DNA of 5,434 nt from CAZMOK01 sp964644135 (lineage in GTDB: Bacteria; Bacteroidota; Bacteroidia; Bacteroidales; JAGOPY01): NCBI GenBank assembly GCA_964644135.1, contig CAZXWD010000161.1:1-5434 (forward strand), written 5' to 3'. Shown piece after piece: positions 1 to 5,434 of this stretch. Each line of letters starts with the position of its first letter. Within the stretch, counting starts at the first letter, position 1. The translations under genes were made by a program, and so were the position numbers. Below the pieces are notes generated by a model. It did no database searches. It had not been told where the DNA came from and saw only the letters and a program-made list of their open reading frames with translations.

Positions 1-20
1 GTTTTCGCTGACTTTAAATA

Positions 21-55
21 GCCACAAAGGCTCTAAGGCTCAAAGGGCCGCAAAG
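21..55. repeat. Short tandem-like 'GCnnnAAAG' repeat, four degenerate units
   Basis: On the plus strand this 35-base stretch divides into four head-to-tail units of 9, 8, 9 and 9 bases: GCCACAAAG, GCTCTAAG, GCTCAAAGG and GCCGCAAAG. Similar 'cacaaaggc' type strings are, from memory, common between genes in Bacteroidota; their role is not known to me. It lies just beyond the stop of the small minus-strand gene. No stable terminator hairpin with a T-run is visible in bases 1-68. The repeat is seen directly; a role in transcription ending is not supported. Confidence 0.5.
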
Positions 56-68
56 TAAAAGTTATAAA

Positions 69-401
69 CTATAAACCGCTCAATCCGTTATCAACTATAC
101 CATGTATTGAAGAAACGTTCCAATTACCATTCCTTGGTCGTCTTTGGGTCTTCGGAGCGGAAGAATATTCCGCTGCATTGACTGGGTCTATATCAGTATT
201 ATCGGATTTAAGTGTTTTTGAAAGCTCGGCAAACAATCCCTCTGCTTTACAATCTTCCGCTTCAATAAGAAATCCGAGAGACAAATCTGAAGATTGCTGG
301 AAGTTCAGGAAAGAGACATACTTGCTGATCACAATATTTATATTACTGATTACATCCTGCCTGTTCTCTTTACAAATGGACTTCCAGTAATATTTATTCA
401 T
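69..401 (-). CDS. Small hypothetical protein, 110 aa, possibly chimeric at its C-terminus
   Basis: Function unknown. The start ATG (399-401) lies nine bases after the stop of the GH109-like gene, so the two are probably co-transcribed and perhaps translationally linked; no clear Shine-Dalgarno is seen. Residues 1 to about 72 look like a real small alpha/beta protein: a basic, aromatic start (MNKYYWK), an Ile/Val-rich segment (VISNINIVISKYVSFLNF), then SDLSLGFLIEAE and a helix-like LFAELSKTL. This resembles small Bacteroidota conserved hypothetical proteins I remember only loosely. There is no signal peptide or membrane segment, so it is likely cytoplasmic. From about residue 73 the sequence turns polar and low in hydrophobics (APKTQRRPRNGNWN), and the same DNA read in another frame gives a VOC-like peptide. 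The natural C-terminus may therefore have been lost. The gene is visibly richer in A and T than its neighbours. Confidence 0.55.
   Translation of the reverse strand: MNKYYWKSICKENRQDVISNINIVISKYVSFLNFQQSSDLSLGFLIEAEDCKAEGLFAELSKTLKSDNTDIDPVNAAEYSSAPKTQRRPRNGNWNVSSIHGIVDNGLSGL
124..180 (-). pseudogene. Possible remnant of a VOC/glyoxalase-fold gene (N-terminal fragment)
   Basis: Read on the minus strand in a frame different from the small gene that covers it, bases 180 to 127 encode QCSGIFFRSEDPKTTKEW, followed by a TAA at 124-126. The pattern GIFF-(K/R)-x-x-DP-x(4)-EW is, from memory, the first strand and helix of one group of VOC-superfamily (glyoxalase/bleomycin-resistance-like) proteins, where the next residues are usually Y-x(2)-HLG. 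No start codon lies just upstream in this frame and no VOC continuation is visible after the stop. If real, it is a fragment left by a deletion or recombination. With only about 16 matching residues, chance resemblance remains possible. Confidence 0.35.
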
Positions 402-410
402 TTTACAGGA

Positions 411-1799
411 TCATTGATAATAAACAACTTTTGGAACCTTTGCCCAAGATCCCCTCGTGAAGTCCGGCACCTTAACCGGCATGCCCTGGTTTTTAGCCGA
501 TGTACGCGACAGTTCAATAATGGATGACCACTCCGCGGCATCATAAACATCCTGGTCGAGGGGAAGGCCGTTCCTGAGACAATAGATCAGGCGGTAATCC
601 ATGATAAAGTCCATACCTCCGTGTCCCCCCACTTCCCTTGCTTTTTCTTCAATTTCTTCCACTATGGGATGGGTGTAAACAGCCAACAAAGAATCCATTT
701 CTCCTTCGGGCATAAAATGGTGGGCATCAGGTTCCAGGGCAATACCGCGCCTGGGATATTTTTGTGCAAATCCTTTTGTGCCGCTTATAGTGTGCAGCCG
801 GCTGTAAGGTCTCGGACTGGTTACATCGTGCTGCAGCAGGATTGTTTTACCCTTCCTGGTCTTTATGATCGAAGTGTTCATATCGCCTTTGGCATATTCC
901 GTTTTGGCAAATTCTGAATCTTCCCCGAATTTTTCCCTGGCATAGGCGGTCATGCCAAACTGGTCGCTCGAAACAGAAACAAGATAATCCATTTTGTCGC
1001 CCCTGTGTATGCCCAGAATGTGACACAAAGGACCAAGTCCATGGGTGGGGTAGGTGTTGCCGTCTTCTTTCTCGAGGTGCTTCAGGCGCCACATGTTCCA
1101 GTAGCCGTTGGTATCAAAATTAAGCCACCGGAGATCGTGGATATAGGCACCTTCGCAATGGACAATTTCGCCAAACACACCCTGCTGCGCCATGTTCAGA
1201 GTGGTTATTTCGAAGAAGTCGTAATTGCAGTTTTCAAGCTGCATACAGTGCCGGCGGGTCTTTTCGGCAGTATTTACCAATTGCCAGCATTCATCGACCG
1301 TAAGTGCGGCAGGCACTTCAACGGCCACATGCTTTCCCTGTTCCATGGCATAAACCGCAATGGGCGTATGCAGGTCCCAATGAGTGCAGACATAAATAAG
1401 GTCAATGTCATCCCTTTCACAGATCTCTTTCCAGTCATCTGTACCAGTATAGCCGTCAGCCTCCGGTAAGCCCTTTTCCTTAAGCAGGTCCTGGCATTTA
1501 TCCACATTTTCAGGTACAACGTCGCAAAGGGCTTTTATCTCTATATTTTCAAGGAAAGTGTACCTGTAGACAGCTCCGTAGCCCCTCATGCCCAGGCCTA
1601 TGAAGCCAATCCTGACTGTATCGATCGGTTCACATCTCAGCTCGATGACATCTGACTGTCCTGCAGGCCTGGGAGGTTCAGGGAACAGGTCGATGGCCCC
1701 GGTATTTAACTTTGCCGATGAACTGTTTTCCGGACCAGGGGTGCAGGAGTTAAAAGCAATCACTAAAAGGACGAATGAAAATAATGCCAGTTTGTTCAT
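411..1799 (-). CDS. Exported GH109-like Gfo/Idh/MocA family lipoprotein (putative alpha-N-acetylgalactosaminidase type)
   Basis: Probable NAD-dependent glycosidase acting on alpha-linked N-acetylgalactosamine or a related sugar in the cell envelope. The 462-residue protein starts with a lipoprotein signal (hydrophobic 4-16, lipobox FNSC, Cys19) and a Pro/Ser-rich spacer to about 60. A Rossmann domain follows with GLGMRG at 68-73. The usual dehydrogenase 'EKP' reads EVP (161-163), so the dehydrogenase lysine is absent, as in GH109. GH109 hallmarks are present: LEN with Glu189, AYIHDLR (Tyr219, His221), YPTHG (Tyr250, His253), RPY (Tyr332), GGHGGMD (391-397), and a C-terminal VPDFTRGSW. These align by eye with the Elizabethkingia NagA enzyme as I remember it, of similar length. 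The start is fixed by an in-frame stop at 1818-1820 with no other ATG between. The substrate is inferred; some close relatives have other or unknown activity. It leads a cluster with the small gene downstream and diverges from the GH13 gene. Confidence 0.88.
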   Translation of the reverse strand: MNKLALFSFVLLVIAFNSCTPGPENSSSAKLNTGAIDLFPEPPRPAGQSDVIELRCEPIDTVRIGFIGLGMRGYGAVYRYTFLENIEIKALCDVVPENVDKCQDLLKEKGLPEADGYTGTDDWKEICERDDIDLIYVCTHWDLHTPIAVYAMEQGKHVAVEVPAALTVDECWQLVNTAEKTRRHCMQLENCNYDFFEITTLNMAQQGVFGEIVHCEGAYIHDLRWLNFDTNGYWNMWRLKHLEKEDGNTYPTHGLGPLCHILGIHRGDKMDYLVSVSSDQFGMTAYAREKFGEDSEFAKTEYAKGDMNTSIIKTRKGKTILLQHDVTSPRPYSRLHTISGTKGFAQKYPRRGIALEPDAHHFMPEGEMDSLLAVYTHPIVEEIEEKAREVGGHGGMDFIMDYRLIYCLRNGLPLDQDVYDAAEWSSIIELSRTSAKNQGMPVKVPDFTRGSWAKVPKVVYYQ

Positions 1800-1854
1800 G
1801 CCTGAAGGTCTTATGAATTAACCGGCCACACTGCCGGAAATCTGATTCATGCTG

Positions 1855-1886
1855 CTAATTTAGTGAATCCGTCCTTACCATGGCAA
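1855..1886 (-). promoter_or_regulatory. Weak candidate promoter for the GH109-like gene
   Basis: On the minus strand a TTG (bases 1886-1884) is followed after 21 bases by TAAATTAG (1862-1855), which matches five of six fixed positions of the Bacteroidota -7 box TAnnTTTG. It would place the transcript start roughly 50 bases before the ATG. The match is imperfect, and no better box was found on this strand between 1800 and 1920. Confidence 0.25.
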
Positions 1887-1899
1887 CTCAAAAACATCG

Positions 1900-1907
1900 T
1901 ATCTTTG
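1900..1907 (+). promoter_or_regulatory. Bacteroidota -7 promoter box for the GH13 gene
   Basis: TATCTTTG matches the Bacteroidota sigma-70 (RpoD/SigABfr) -7 consensus TAnnTTTG at every fixed position and is followed by CAACA, a common context. It would start a transcript near 1913-1916, giving a leader of about 110 bases before the ATG at 2025. No clear TTG -33 box is visible at the expected distance upstream (about 1872-1882), so the promoter may be weak or need an activator. Confidence 0.5.
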
Positions 1908-1977
1908 CAACAGCAATACATGGTGGCATGGAAACTGCATTAAACCATTAAGCCTTTCTTTGCGTTATACATTTAAA

Positions 1978-1996
1978 AAGGGACATTTATTCCCTT
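1978..1996 (+). other. Small hairpin in the GH13 leader
   Basis: AAGGGA (1978-1983) and TCCCTT (1991-1996) form a perfect 6-bp inverted repeat with a 7-base A/T-rich loop, ending 28 bases before the start codon. It lies in the predicted untranslated leader. It is too short and lacks a following T-run, so it is not a convincing terminator. A role in mRNA folding or as a protein-binding half-site pair is possible but unproven. Confidence 0.25.
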
Positions 1997-2024
1997 CTGT
2001 TGAATACCCTTAATAGAATCTGCT

Positions 2025-5000
2025 ATGTTCAAGAATTTAATCATCTTTTTATTAGTTACCTCAAGTTTTTTCACCCTGCAAGCCCAAATGGTCTCTATTT
2101 CACCTGCAACTGCGGGTCCGGAAGAGGCAGTTACCCTCACCTTTGACGCTACCCAGGGTAACGGCGAGCTTGCCGGTGTGGACAAAGTGTACATCCACCA
2201 TGGTGTGGTTACAAGCAACGCCACAGGCACTGACTGGAATTATGTCATCGGTAACTGGGGAGAAGATGACGGGGTAGGGTTGATGACACCTGTAGAGGGC
2301 GAGCCCGATAAGTGGGAAATAGAGTTTACGCCAACTGTCCGCTCTTATTTCGGAGTTCCTTCCGGTACTAATATTTTCAGGATCTCCTGTGTGTTCCGCA
2401 ATGCGGATGGCAGTGCAAAAGGGACAATGGCTCCGGGTGAATACGGATGGGGAACGGTTACATCCAGCCAGGATATCTATATTAATCTCAATGCAGGGAG
2501 TTATGTTTCCATTACAAGCCCCACAGGCACATCCAATTTCCTTGATCCCGGAGAAGGACTGGAGGTCAGTGCAATAGCTTCATCAGAGGTAACTTCTATG
2601 AAAATATGGCTTGATGAAGGGGAAGGTTATACCGAGAGGGCTTCGGTGACATCAGGCACATCCATTTCTTATAACTACGTGCCTGCGCAGACCCTGGTCC
2701 TTGGTATAAAAGTAACTGCCACGGTCAATTCTGAAGAACTTGAGATGGAAATAGCGCAAAATGTGGTCGTTCTCCAGGAAACAGTTGTAGCTGATCTTCC
2801 ATCCGGATTAAGAAAGGGGATAAACTACCCTGATGACAACGATACCACTGTTTCGCTGGTATTGGAAGCGCCGGGAAAAGAATATGTGTTCGTGGTTGGT
2901 GATTTCACAGAGTGGAATGTGCTGGATGATTACCAGATGAAGGTCACGCCCGATGGTGAACTATTCTGGATCGAAATCACAGGACTGATTCCGATGCAGG
3001 AATATGTTTTCCAGTACTGGATGGATGATAATGTAAAAGTGGGGGACCCATATGCCGAGAAAGTGGCCGATCCCTGGAACGACCAGTACATTCCGGAAGA
3101 GGTCTATCCCAATCTGCCTGAGTACGACAGAACGGAATACCAGACAGCAACAGTCCTTCAAACAGGACAGGAGGAATTCCAGTGGGCCGCTTCAGAGGAC
3201 ACCTGGCAGGCGCCTGATGTTGAACACCTCATAATTTACGAACTGCACGTGCGTGATTTTCTGAAGTCGCATTACTACCAGGACCTTATTGATACGTTGC
3301 CCTACCTGAAAGAATTGGGCATCGATGCTATCGAGCTTATGCCGGTATCCGAGTTCGAAGGAAACGATTCATGGGGGTACAATCCTTCCTATTATTTTGC
3401 ACCTGATAAATATTACGGGACCAAGAACGACCTGAAAGAATTCATCCAGGCGGCCCACCAGCATGGTCTTGCCGTTATCCTCGACATGGTCCTGAACCAT
3501 GCCTATGGCCAGAACGCCTTGGTCAAAATGTATTTCAATGAAAGTGCCAACAAGCCTGCCCCTGATAACCCCTGGTTCAATGAAGAATATGTTGGGCCCT
3601 ACCAGTGGGGGTATGACTTCAATCATGAAAGTGAATATACCAAAGCTTTTGTCGACAGTGTCAACAGGTACTGGCTGGAAGAGTATCATTTTGATGGTTA
3701 CCGCTTTGACTTCACCAAAGGGTTTACCAATTATGCCCCCGGAGGAAGTATTGATGGTTATGACGAATCACGCATCGCAATCCTTAACAGGATGGCCGAC
3801 AAGATATGGGAAGTGGACCCGGAAGCTTATGTGATACTCGAACACTGGGGTCCTGCACAGGAAGAGGCTGAACTGGCCGAAAGCGGCATGGTAATGTGGC
3901 GGAACAGGAGCTATGACCATGTCCCTGCAACTGTCGGCAATATAACCGGCAACTTTAACGGGATGGATGACCTGACCCATGTTTCCTATTTCAACAGCCA
4001 TGACGAACAGCGGCTGGGGTATCACCTGATCACAGAAGGCCGCTCAAATGAAGCCTATGATATTAAAAATCCATTGATCACATTCGAAAGGCAGAAGCTG
4101 GCAGCAGCATTTACTTTCCTTTACCCTGGGCCCAAAATGATGTGGCAATTCGATGAACTGGGTTATGATATAGACATTAATTTCAACGGCCGGACGGGCC
4201 AAAAACCCCAACCCTGGGGAGCTGACGGCCTTGGATATTACGGTGACCCCCTGCGCCAGTACATTTATGATGCATACAAGGGTATCCTGGATGTCAGGAA
4301 ACAAGTTGGGCCCGGTAAAATGGATGAGGCTGCCACTAATCATAAATTAAGCGGGGAAGCCAGGCGCCTCAGTTACGATACCGACAGCATAGACCTGGTG
4401 GTGGTCGGCAATTACGGACTTGAAAATGCCGTTATCGAAGCCACATTCAGTGAAACCGGCGATTGGTTCAATTATTTTTCCGGTGAAACGATCGATGTGA
4501 CAGATGTAAACCAGTCCATTACACTGCGGGCCGGCGAATGGCACATTTTTACTTCGGAGAGGCTATCGGATGGAATGCCAGGCGTTGTTGAAGTTTTTGA
4601 TACGCCGGTCTCCATTGTACCTTTCCCTTTTACCAAAAATGATGAGATAACCATTACCTTCGACGCCACCCGGGCCTGGGACAACAATACCGCAGGGCTT
4701 GTTGGCGCTGAAAAAGTGTACTTTCATTCAGGTGTGATCATGCAACACCCCGACAGCACCGAACTTGAAAATGTTGTCGGTACTTTCCTGGATGATGGGA
4801 TTGGCCTGATGACCGAAGTGAGCGAAAACACCTGGGAGGTAACATTGACACCCTCCGATTACTATAGCATCGCCACAGACGAGGAGGTCTACAAGATCGG
4901 GATGTGGTTCAGGGATGCAAATAATGAGAATGAGGGAATGGGGTTCCGTAATAGCGTAATATACTTCAATGTTGAATCCGAACTTCCTTTTGTTTCCATA

Positions 5001-5434
5001 GATCCGCCGGCTTTTAATGCAAACACTGAGATCACGGTAACTTTCAATGCCAGGAAGGGCAACCAGGAGCTTGTGGGGGCTGATAAGGTGTACATGCACA
5101 GCGGGGTGACACTGGTAGATACAGAAAACCCCTGGAATAACGGATGGAACAACGTAGTGGGCAACTGGGGCGAAGACGACGGAGTAGGGCAGATGTCGAA
5201 AGTGCCGGGTGAAGATGACCTCTGGCAGATAACCTTTGTTCCCGAAAACTATTACGGTCTGGGGAGTGATGATTTTGTTTACTGGATCTCTGCAGTTTTC
5301 CGTAATGCCGATGGCTCAGTTAAAGGCACCGGGACACCTGGTGAATTCGATAATGGGATTATTGACGATAATCTCGATTTCTTTATCCGTAACCAGGGCT
5401 ATTTTTCAGTGGAAGAACTGGAAGATAATGCAAC
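2025..5434 (+). CDS. Secreted multidomain GH13 alpha-amylase-family enzyme, 3' end outside window
   Basis: Retaining alpha-glucan-active enzyme (hydrolase or transglycosylase; exact specificity not readable), probably extracellular. ATG 2025 is the only start: an in-frame TGA lies at 2001-2003 with no other ATG between. The frame is open for 1136 codons and leaves the window. Order: Sec signal peptide 1-20 (LQA/QM, no lipobox), module R1 23-156, Ig-like region 161-252, CBM48-like domain about 258-350 (VVGDFTEWN at 290-298), GH13 barrel about 399-780, C-terminal beta domain to about 846, module R2 862-983, module R3 from 990. GH13 signatures are complete: WGYNP 450-454, DMVLNH 487-492, RFDFTK 560-565 (nucleophile Asp562), ILEHWG with acid/base Glu606, and SHDEQR with His659/Asp660. 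The motif YPGPKMMWQF (700-709) matches a Bacteroidota secreted alpha-amylase group I remember. The final residues resemble a linker before a type IX sorting domain. Transcribed divergently from the GH109-like gene, likely from TATCTTTG at 1900. Confidence 0.92.
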   Translation, partial: MFKNLIIFLLVTSSFFTLQAQMVSISPATAGPEEAVTLTFDATQGNGELAGVDKVYIHHGVVTSNATGTDWNYVIGNWGEDDGVGLMTPVEGEPDKWEIEFTPTVRSYFGVPSGTNIFRISCVFRNADGSAKGTMAPGEYGWGTVTSSQDIYINLNAGSYVSITSPTGTSNFLDPGEGLEVSAIASSEVTSMKIWLDEGEGYTERASVTSGTSISYNYVPAQTLVLGIKVTATVNSEELEMEIAQNVVVLQETVVADLPSGLRKGINYPDDNDTTVSLVLEAPGKEYVFVVGDFTEWNVLDDYQMKVTPDGELFWIEITGLIPMQEYVFQYWMDDNVKVGDPYAEKVADPWNDQYIPEEVYPNLPEYDRTEYQTATVLQTGQEEFQWAASEDTWQAPDVEHLIIYELHVRDFLKSHYYQDLIDTLPYLKELGIDAIELMPVSEFEGNDSWGYNPSYYFAPDKYYGTKNDLKEFIQAAHQHGLAVILDMVLNHAYGQNALVKMYFNESANKPAPDNPWFNEEYVGPYQWGYDFNHESEYTKAFVDSVNRYWLEEYHFDGYRFDFTKGFTNYAPGGSIDGYDESRIAILNRMADKIWEVDPEAYVILEHWGPAQEEAELAESGMVMWRNRSYDHVPATVGNITGNFNGMDDLTHVSYFNSHDEQRLGYHLITEGRSNEAYDIKNPLITFERQKLAAAFTFLYPGPKMMWQFDELGYDIDINFNGRTGQKPQPWGADGLGYYGDPLRQYIYDAYKGILDVRKQVGPGKMDEAATNHKLSGEARRLSYDTDSIDLVVVGNYGLENAVIEATFSETGDWFNYFSGETIDVTDVNQSITLRAGEWHIFTSERLSDGMPGVVEVFDTPVSIVPFPFTKNDEITITFDATRAWDNNTAGLVGAEKVYFHSGVIMQHPDSTELENVVGTFLDDGIGLMTEVSENTWEVTLTPSDYYSIATDEEVYKIGMWFRDANNENEGMGFRNSVIYFNVESELPFVSIDPPAFNANTEITVTFNARKGNQELVGADKVYMHSGVTLVDTENPWNNGWNNVVGNWGEDDGVGQMSKVPGEDDLWQITFVPENYYGLGSDDFVYWISAVFRNADGSVKGTGTPGEFDNGIIDDNLDFFIRNQGYFSVEELEDNA
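2091..2492 (+). repeat. Repeated protein module R1 (N-terminal copy)
   Basis: Residues 23-156 of the GH13 protein, directly after the signal peptide. Landmarks are VSISP, LTFDA, DKVYIHHGV (53-61), GNWGEDDGVG (76-85), W97, a T-P pair, and VFRNADGSAKGT (123-134). It shares all of these with R3 and most with R2. The pattern of alternating strands, conserved tryptophans and a DDG turn suggests a beta-sandwich. A CBM25/26-like starch-binding role is a guess from the KVYxHxG and FR-x-A-(D/N) features and the GH13 partner, not a recognised family match. Confidence 0.8.
2505..2780 (+). other. Ig-like region between R1 and the CBM48-like domain
   Basis: Residues about 161-252 read VSITSPTGTSNFLDPGEGLEV, then VTSMKIWLDEGEGY and a final strand pair ending in VVVLQE. 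This is the layout of a bacterial Ig-like domain (a 'SP..G..F..G..I.V.A.A...I..V..Y.DG' type), usually a spacer or an accessory fold in secreted glycosidases. No catalytic residues are suggested. Confidence 0.5.
2796..3074 (+). other. CBM48-like early-set domain
   Basis: Residues about 258-350 contain the typical start LRKGINY, a strand ending VVGDFTEWN (290-298), YVFQYW, and the closing DPYAEKVADPW. This is the N-terminal beta-sandwich that precedes the barrel in branching enzymes, isoamylases and many GH13 enzymes, where it packs on the catalytic domain and often binds alpha-glucan. Confidence 0.8.
3219..4364 (+). other. GH13 catalytic (beta/alpha)8 domain
   Basis: Residues about 399-780 start at IIYELHVRDF, the usual first strand in CBM48-linked GH13 enzymes. 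All four classical conserved regions are intact: Asp487/Asn491/His492; Arg560/Asp562; Glu606; His659/Asp660. Region IV reads SHDE rather than NHD, as in branching-enzyme-like members. The triad Asp562, Glu606, Asp660 predicts an active enzyme. Hydrolysis versus branching cannot be decided from the motifs alone. Confidence 0.88.
4608..4973 (+). repeat. Repeated protein module R2 (diverged C-terminal copy)
   Basis: Residues 862-983. It keeps VSIVP, ITFDA, EKVYFHSGV (896-904), VVG (917-919), DDGIGLM (923-929), W937, a T-P pair, YY and FRDAN (962-966), but lacks the NWG of R1 and R3 and the GS-x-KGT end. It is clearly the same fold with a changed loop set, which may mean different or lost ligand binding. 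Confidence 0.75.
4992..5434 (+). repeat. Repeated protein module R3 (C-terminal copy) and tail to window edge
   Basis: Residues 990 to about 1125, with VSIDP, VTFNA, DKVYMHSGV (1020-1028), GNWGEDDGVG (1046-1055), a W-Q-I-T-F-V-P strand and VFRNADGSVKGT. It is closer to R1 than to its neighbour R2. After it, the residues YFSVEELEDNA run to the edge and look like a linker rather than more of the module. Confidence 0.8.

Noticed and set aside
178..390. Plus-strand 70-codon frame
   Set aside because: It is opposite the small minus-strand gene, which has the operon context; no family features were seen in the plus-strand product.
1005..1469. Plus-strand 154-codon open frame
   Set aside because: It lies wholly antisense to the well-supported GH109-like gene, and its product shows no recognisable domain; it is a mirror of the real coding strand.
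1822..1837. CCGGC/GCCGG inverted repeat upstream of the GH109-like gene
   Set aside because: A 5-bp stem with a 6-base loop and no T-run is within chance expectation and has no supporting motif.
3369..4343. Minus-strand frames of 85-106 codons across the GH13 barrel
   Set aside because: They lie antisense to the intact catalytic domain with all GH13 motifs; no independent coding evidence.
1973..5164. Antisense frames at 1973-2230, 4472-4687 and 4889-5164 whose products look alike (for example MYTLSTPAS and MYTLSAPTS)
   Set aside because: The likeness comes only from their being opposite modules R1, R2 and R3 of the GH13 gene; it confirms the repeats but not separate genes.
1..5434. tRNA, rRNA, CRISPR array, insertion sequence or riboswitch
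   Set aside because: No cloverleaf, spaced identical repeats, transposase motifs or terminal inverted repeats were seen on either strand, and the only leader regions are short and without known aptamer patterns.

Overview
The window looks like chromosomal DNA of a member of the Bacteroidota, probably a free-living or anaerobic polysaccharide degrader. The evidence is a lipoprotein with a Bacteroidota-type lipobox, weak or absent Shine-Dalgarno sequences, a near-perfect Bacteroidota -7 promoter box (TATCTTTG at 1900-1907), a short 'GCnnnAAAG' intergenic repeat, and two carbohydrate-active proteins whose closest remembered relatives are Bacteroidota proteins. The genus cannot be told from the sequence alone.

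Left part, minus strand (69-1799): a two-gene cluster reads right to left. The first gene (1799 to 411) encodes an exported lipoprotein of the Gfo/Idh/MocA oxidoreductase fold that matches glycoside hydrolase family 109 (NAD-dependent alpha-N-acetylgalactosaminidase-like). Nine bases after its stop begins a 110-codon gene for a small protein of unknown function. The 3' third of that gene overlaps, in a different frame, a short piece resembling the N-terminus of a VOC/glyoxalase-fold protein, so the small gene may be a chimera or damaged. A short tandem-like repeat lies beyond it at 21-55.

Middle (1800-2024): a 225-base divergent intergenic region holds a good promoter candidate for the right-hand gene, a weak one for the left-hand cluster, and a small hairpin in the right-hand leader.

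Right part, plus strand (2025 to the end of the window): one very long open frame, at least 1136 codons, runs off the edge without a stop. It encodes a secreted multidomain alpha-amylase-superfamily (GH13) enzyme. The order is signal peptide, module R1, an Ig-like region, a CBM48-like domain, the GH13 catalytic barrel with all catalytic residues, a C-terminal beta domain, then modules R2 and R3, which are further copies of the R1 module. The tail just before the edge has the look of the linker before a C-terminal sorting domain, but that part is outside the window.

Together the two enzymes suggest capture and breakdown of alpha-linked glycans outside the cytoplasm: an extracellular starch/glycogen-type enzyme with probable glycan-binding modules, and an envelope-bound exo-acting GH109-type enzyme for alpha-linked (amino)sugars. 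No SusC/SusD pair, regulator, mobile element, RNA gene or CRISPR array is visible here. I found no clearly new biological system. The most interesting points are the triplicated uncharacterised module around the GH13 core, the exported NAD-enzyme without a Tat signal, and the VOC-like remnant inside the small gene.
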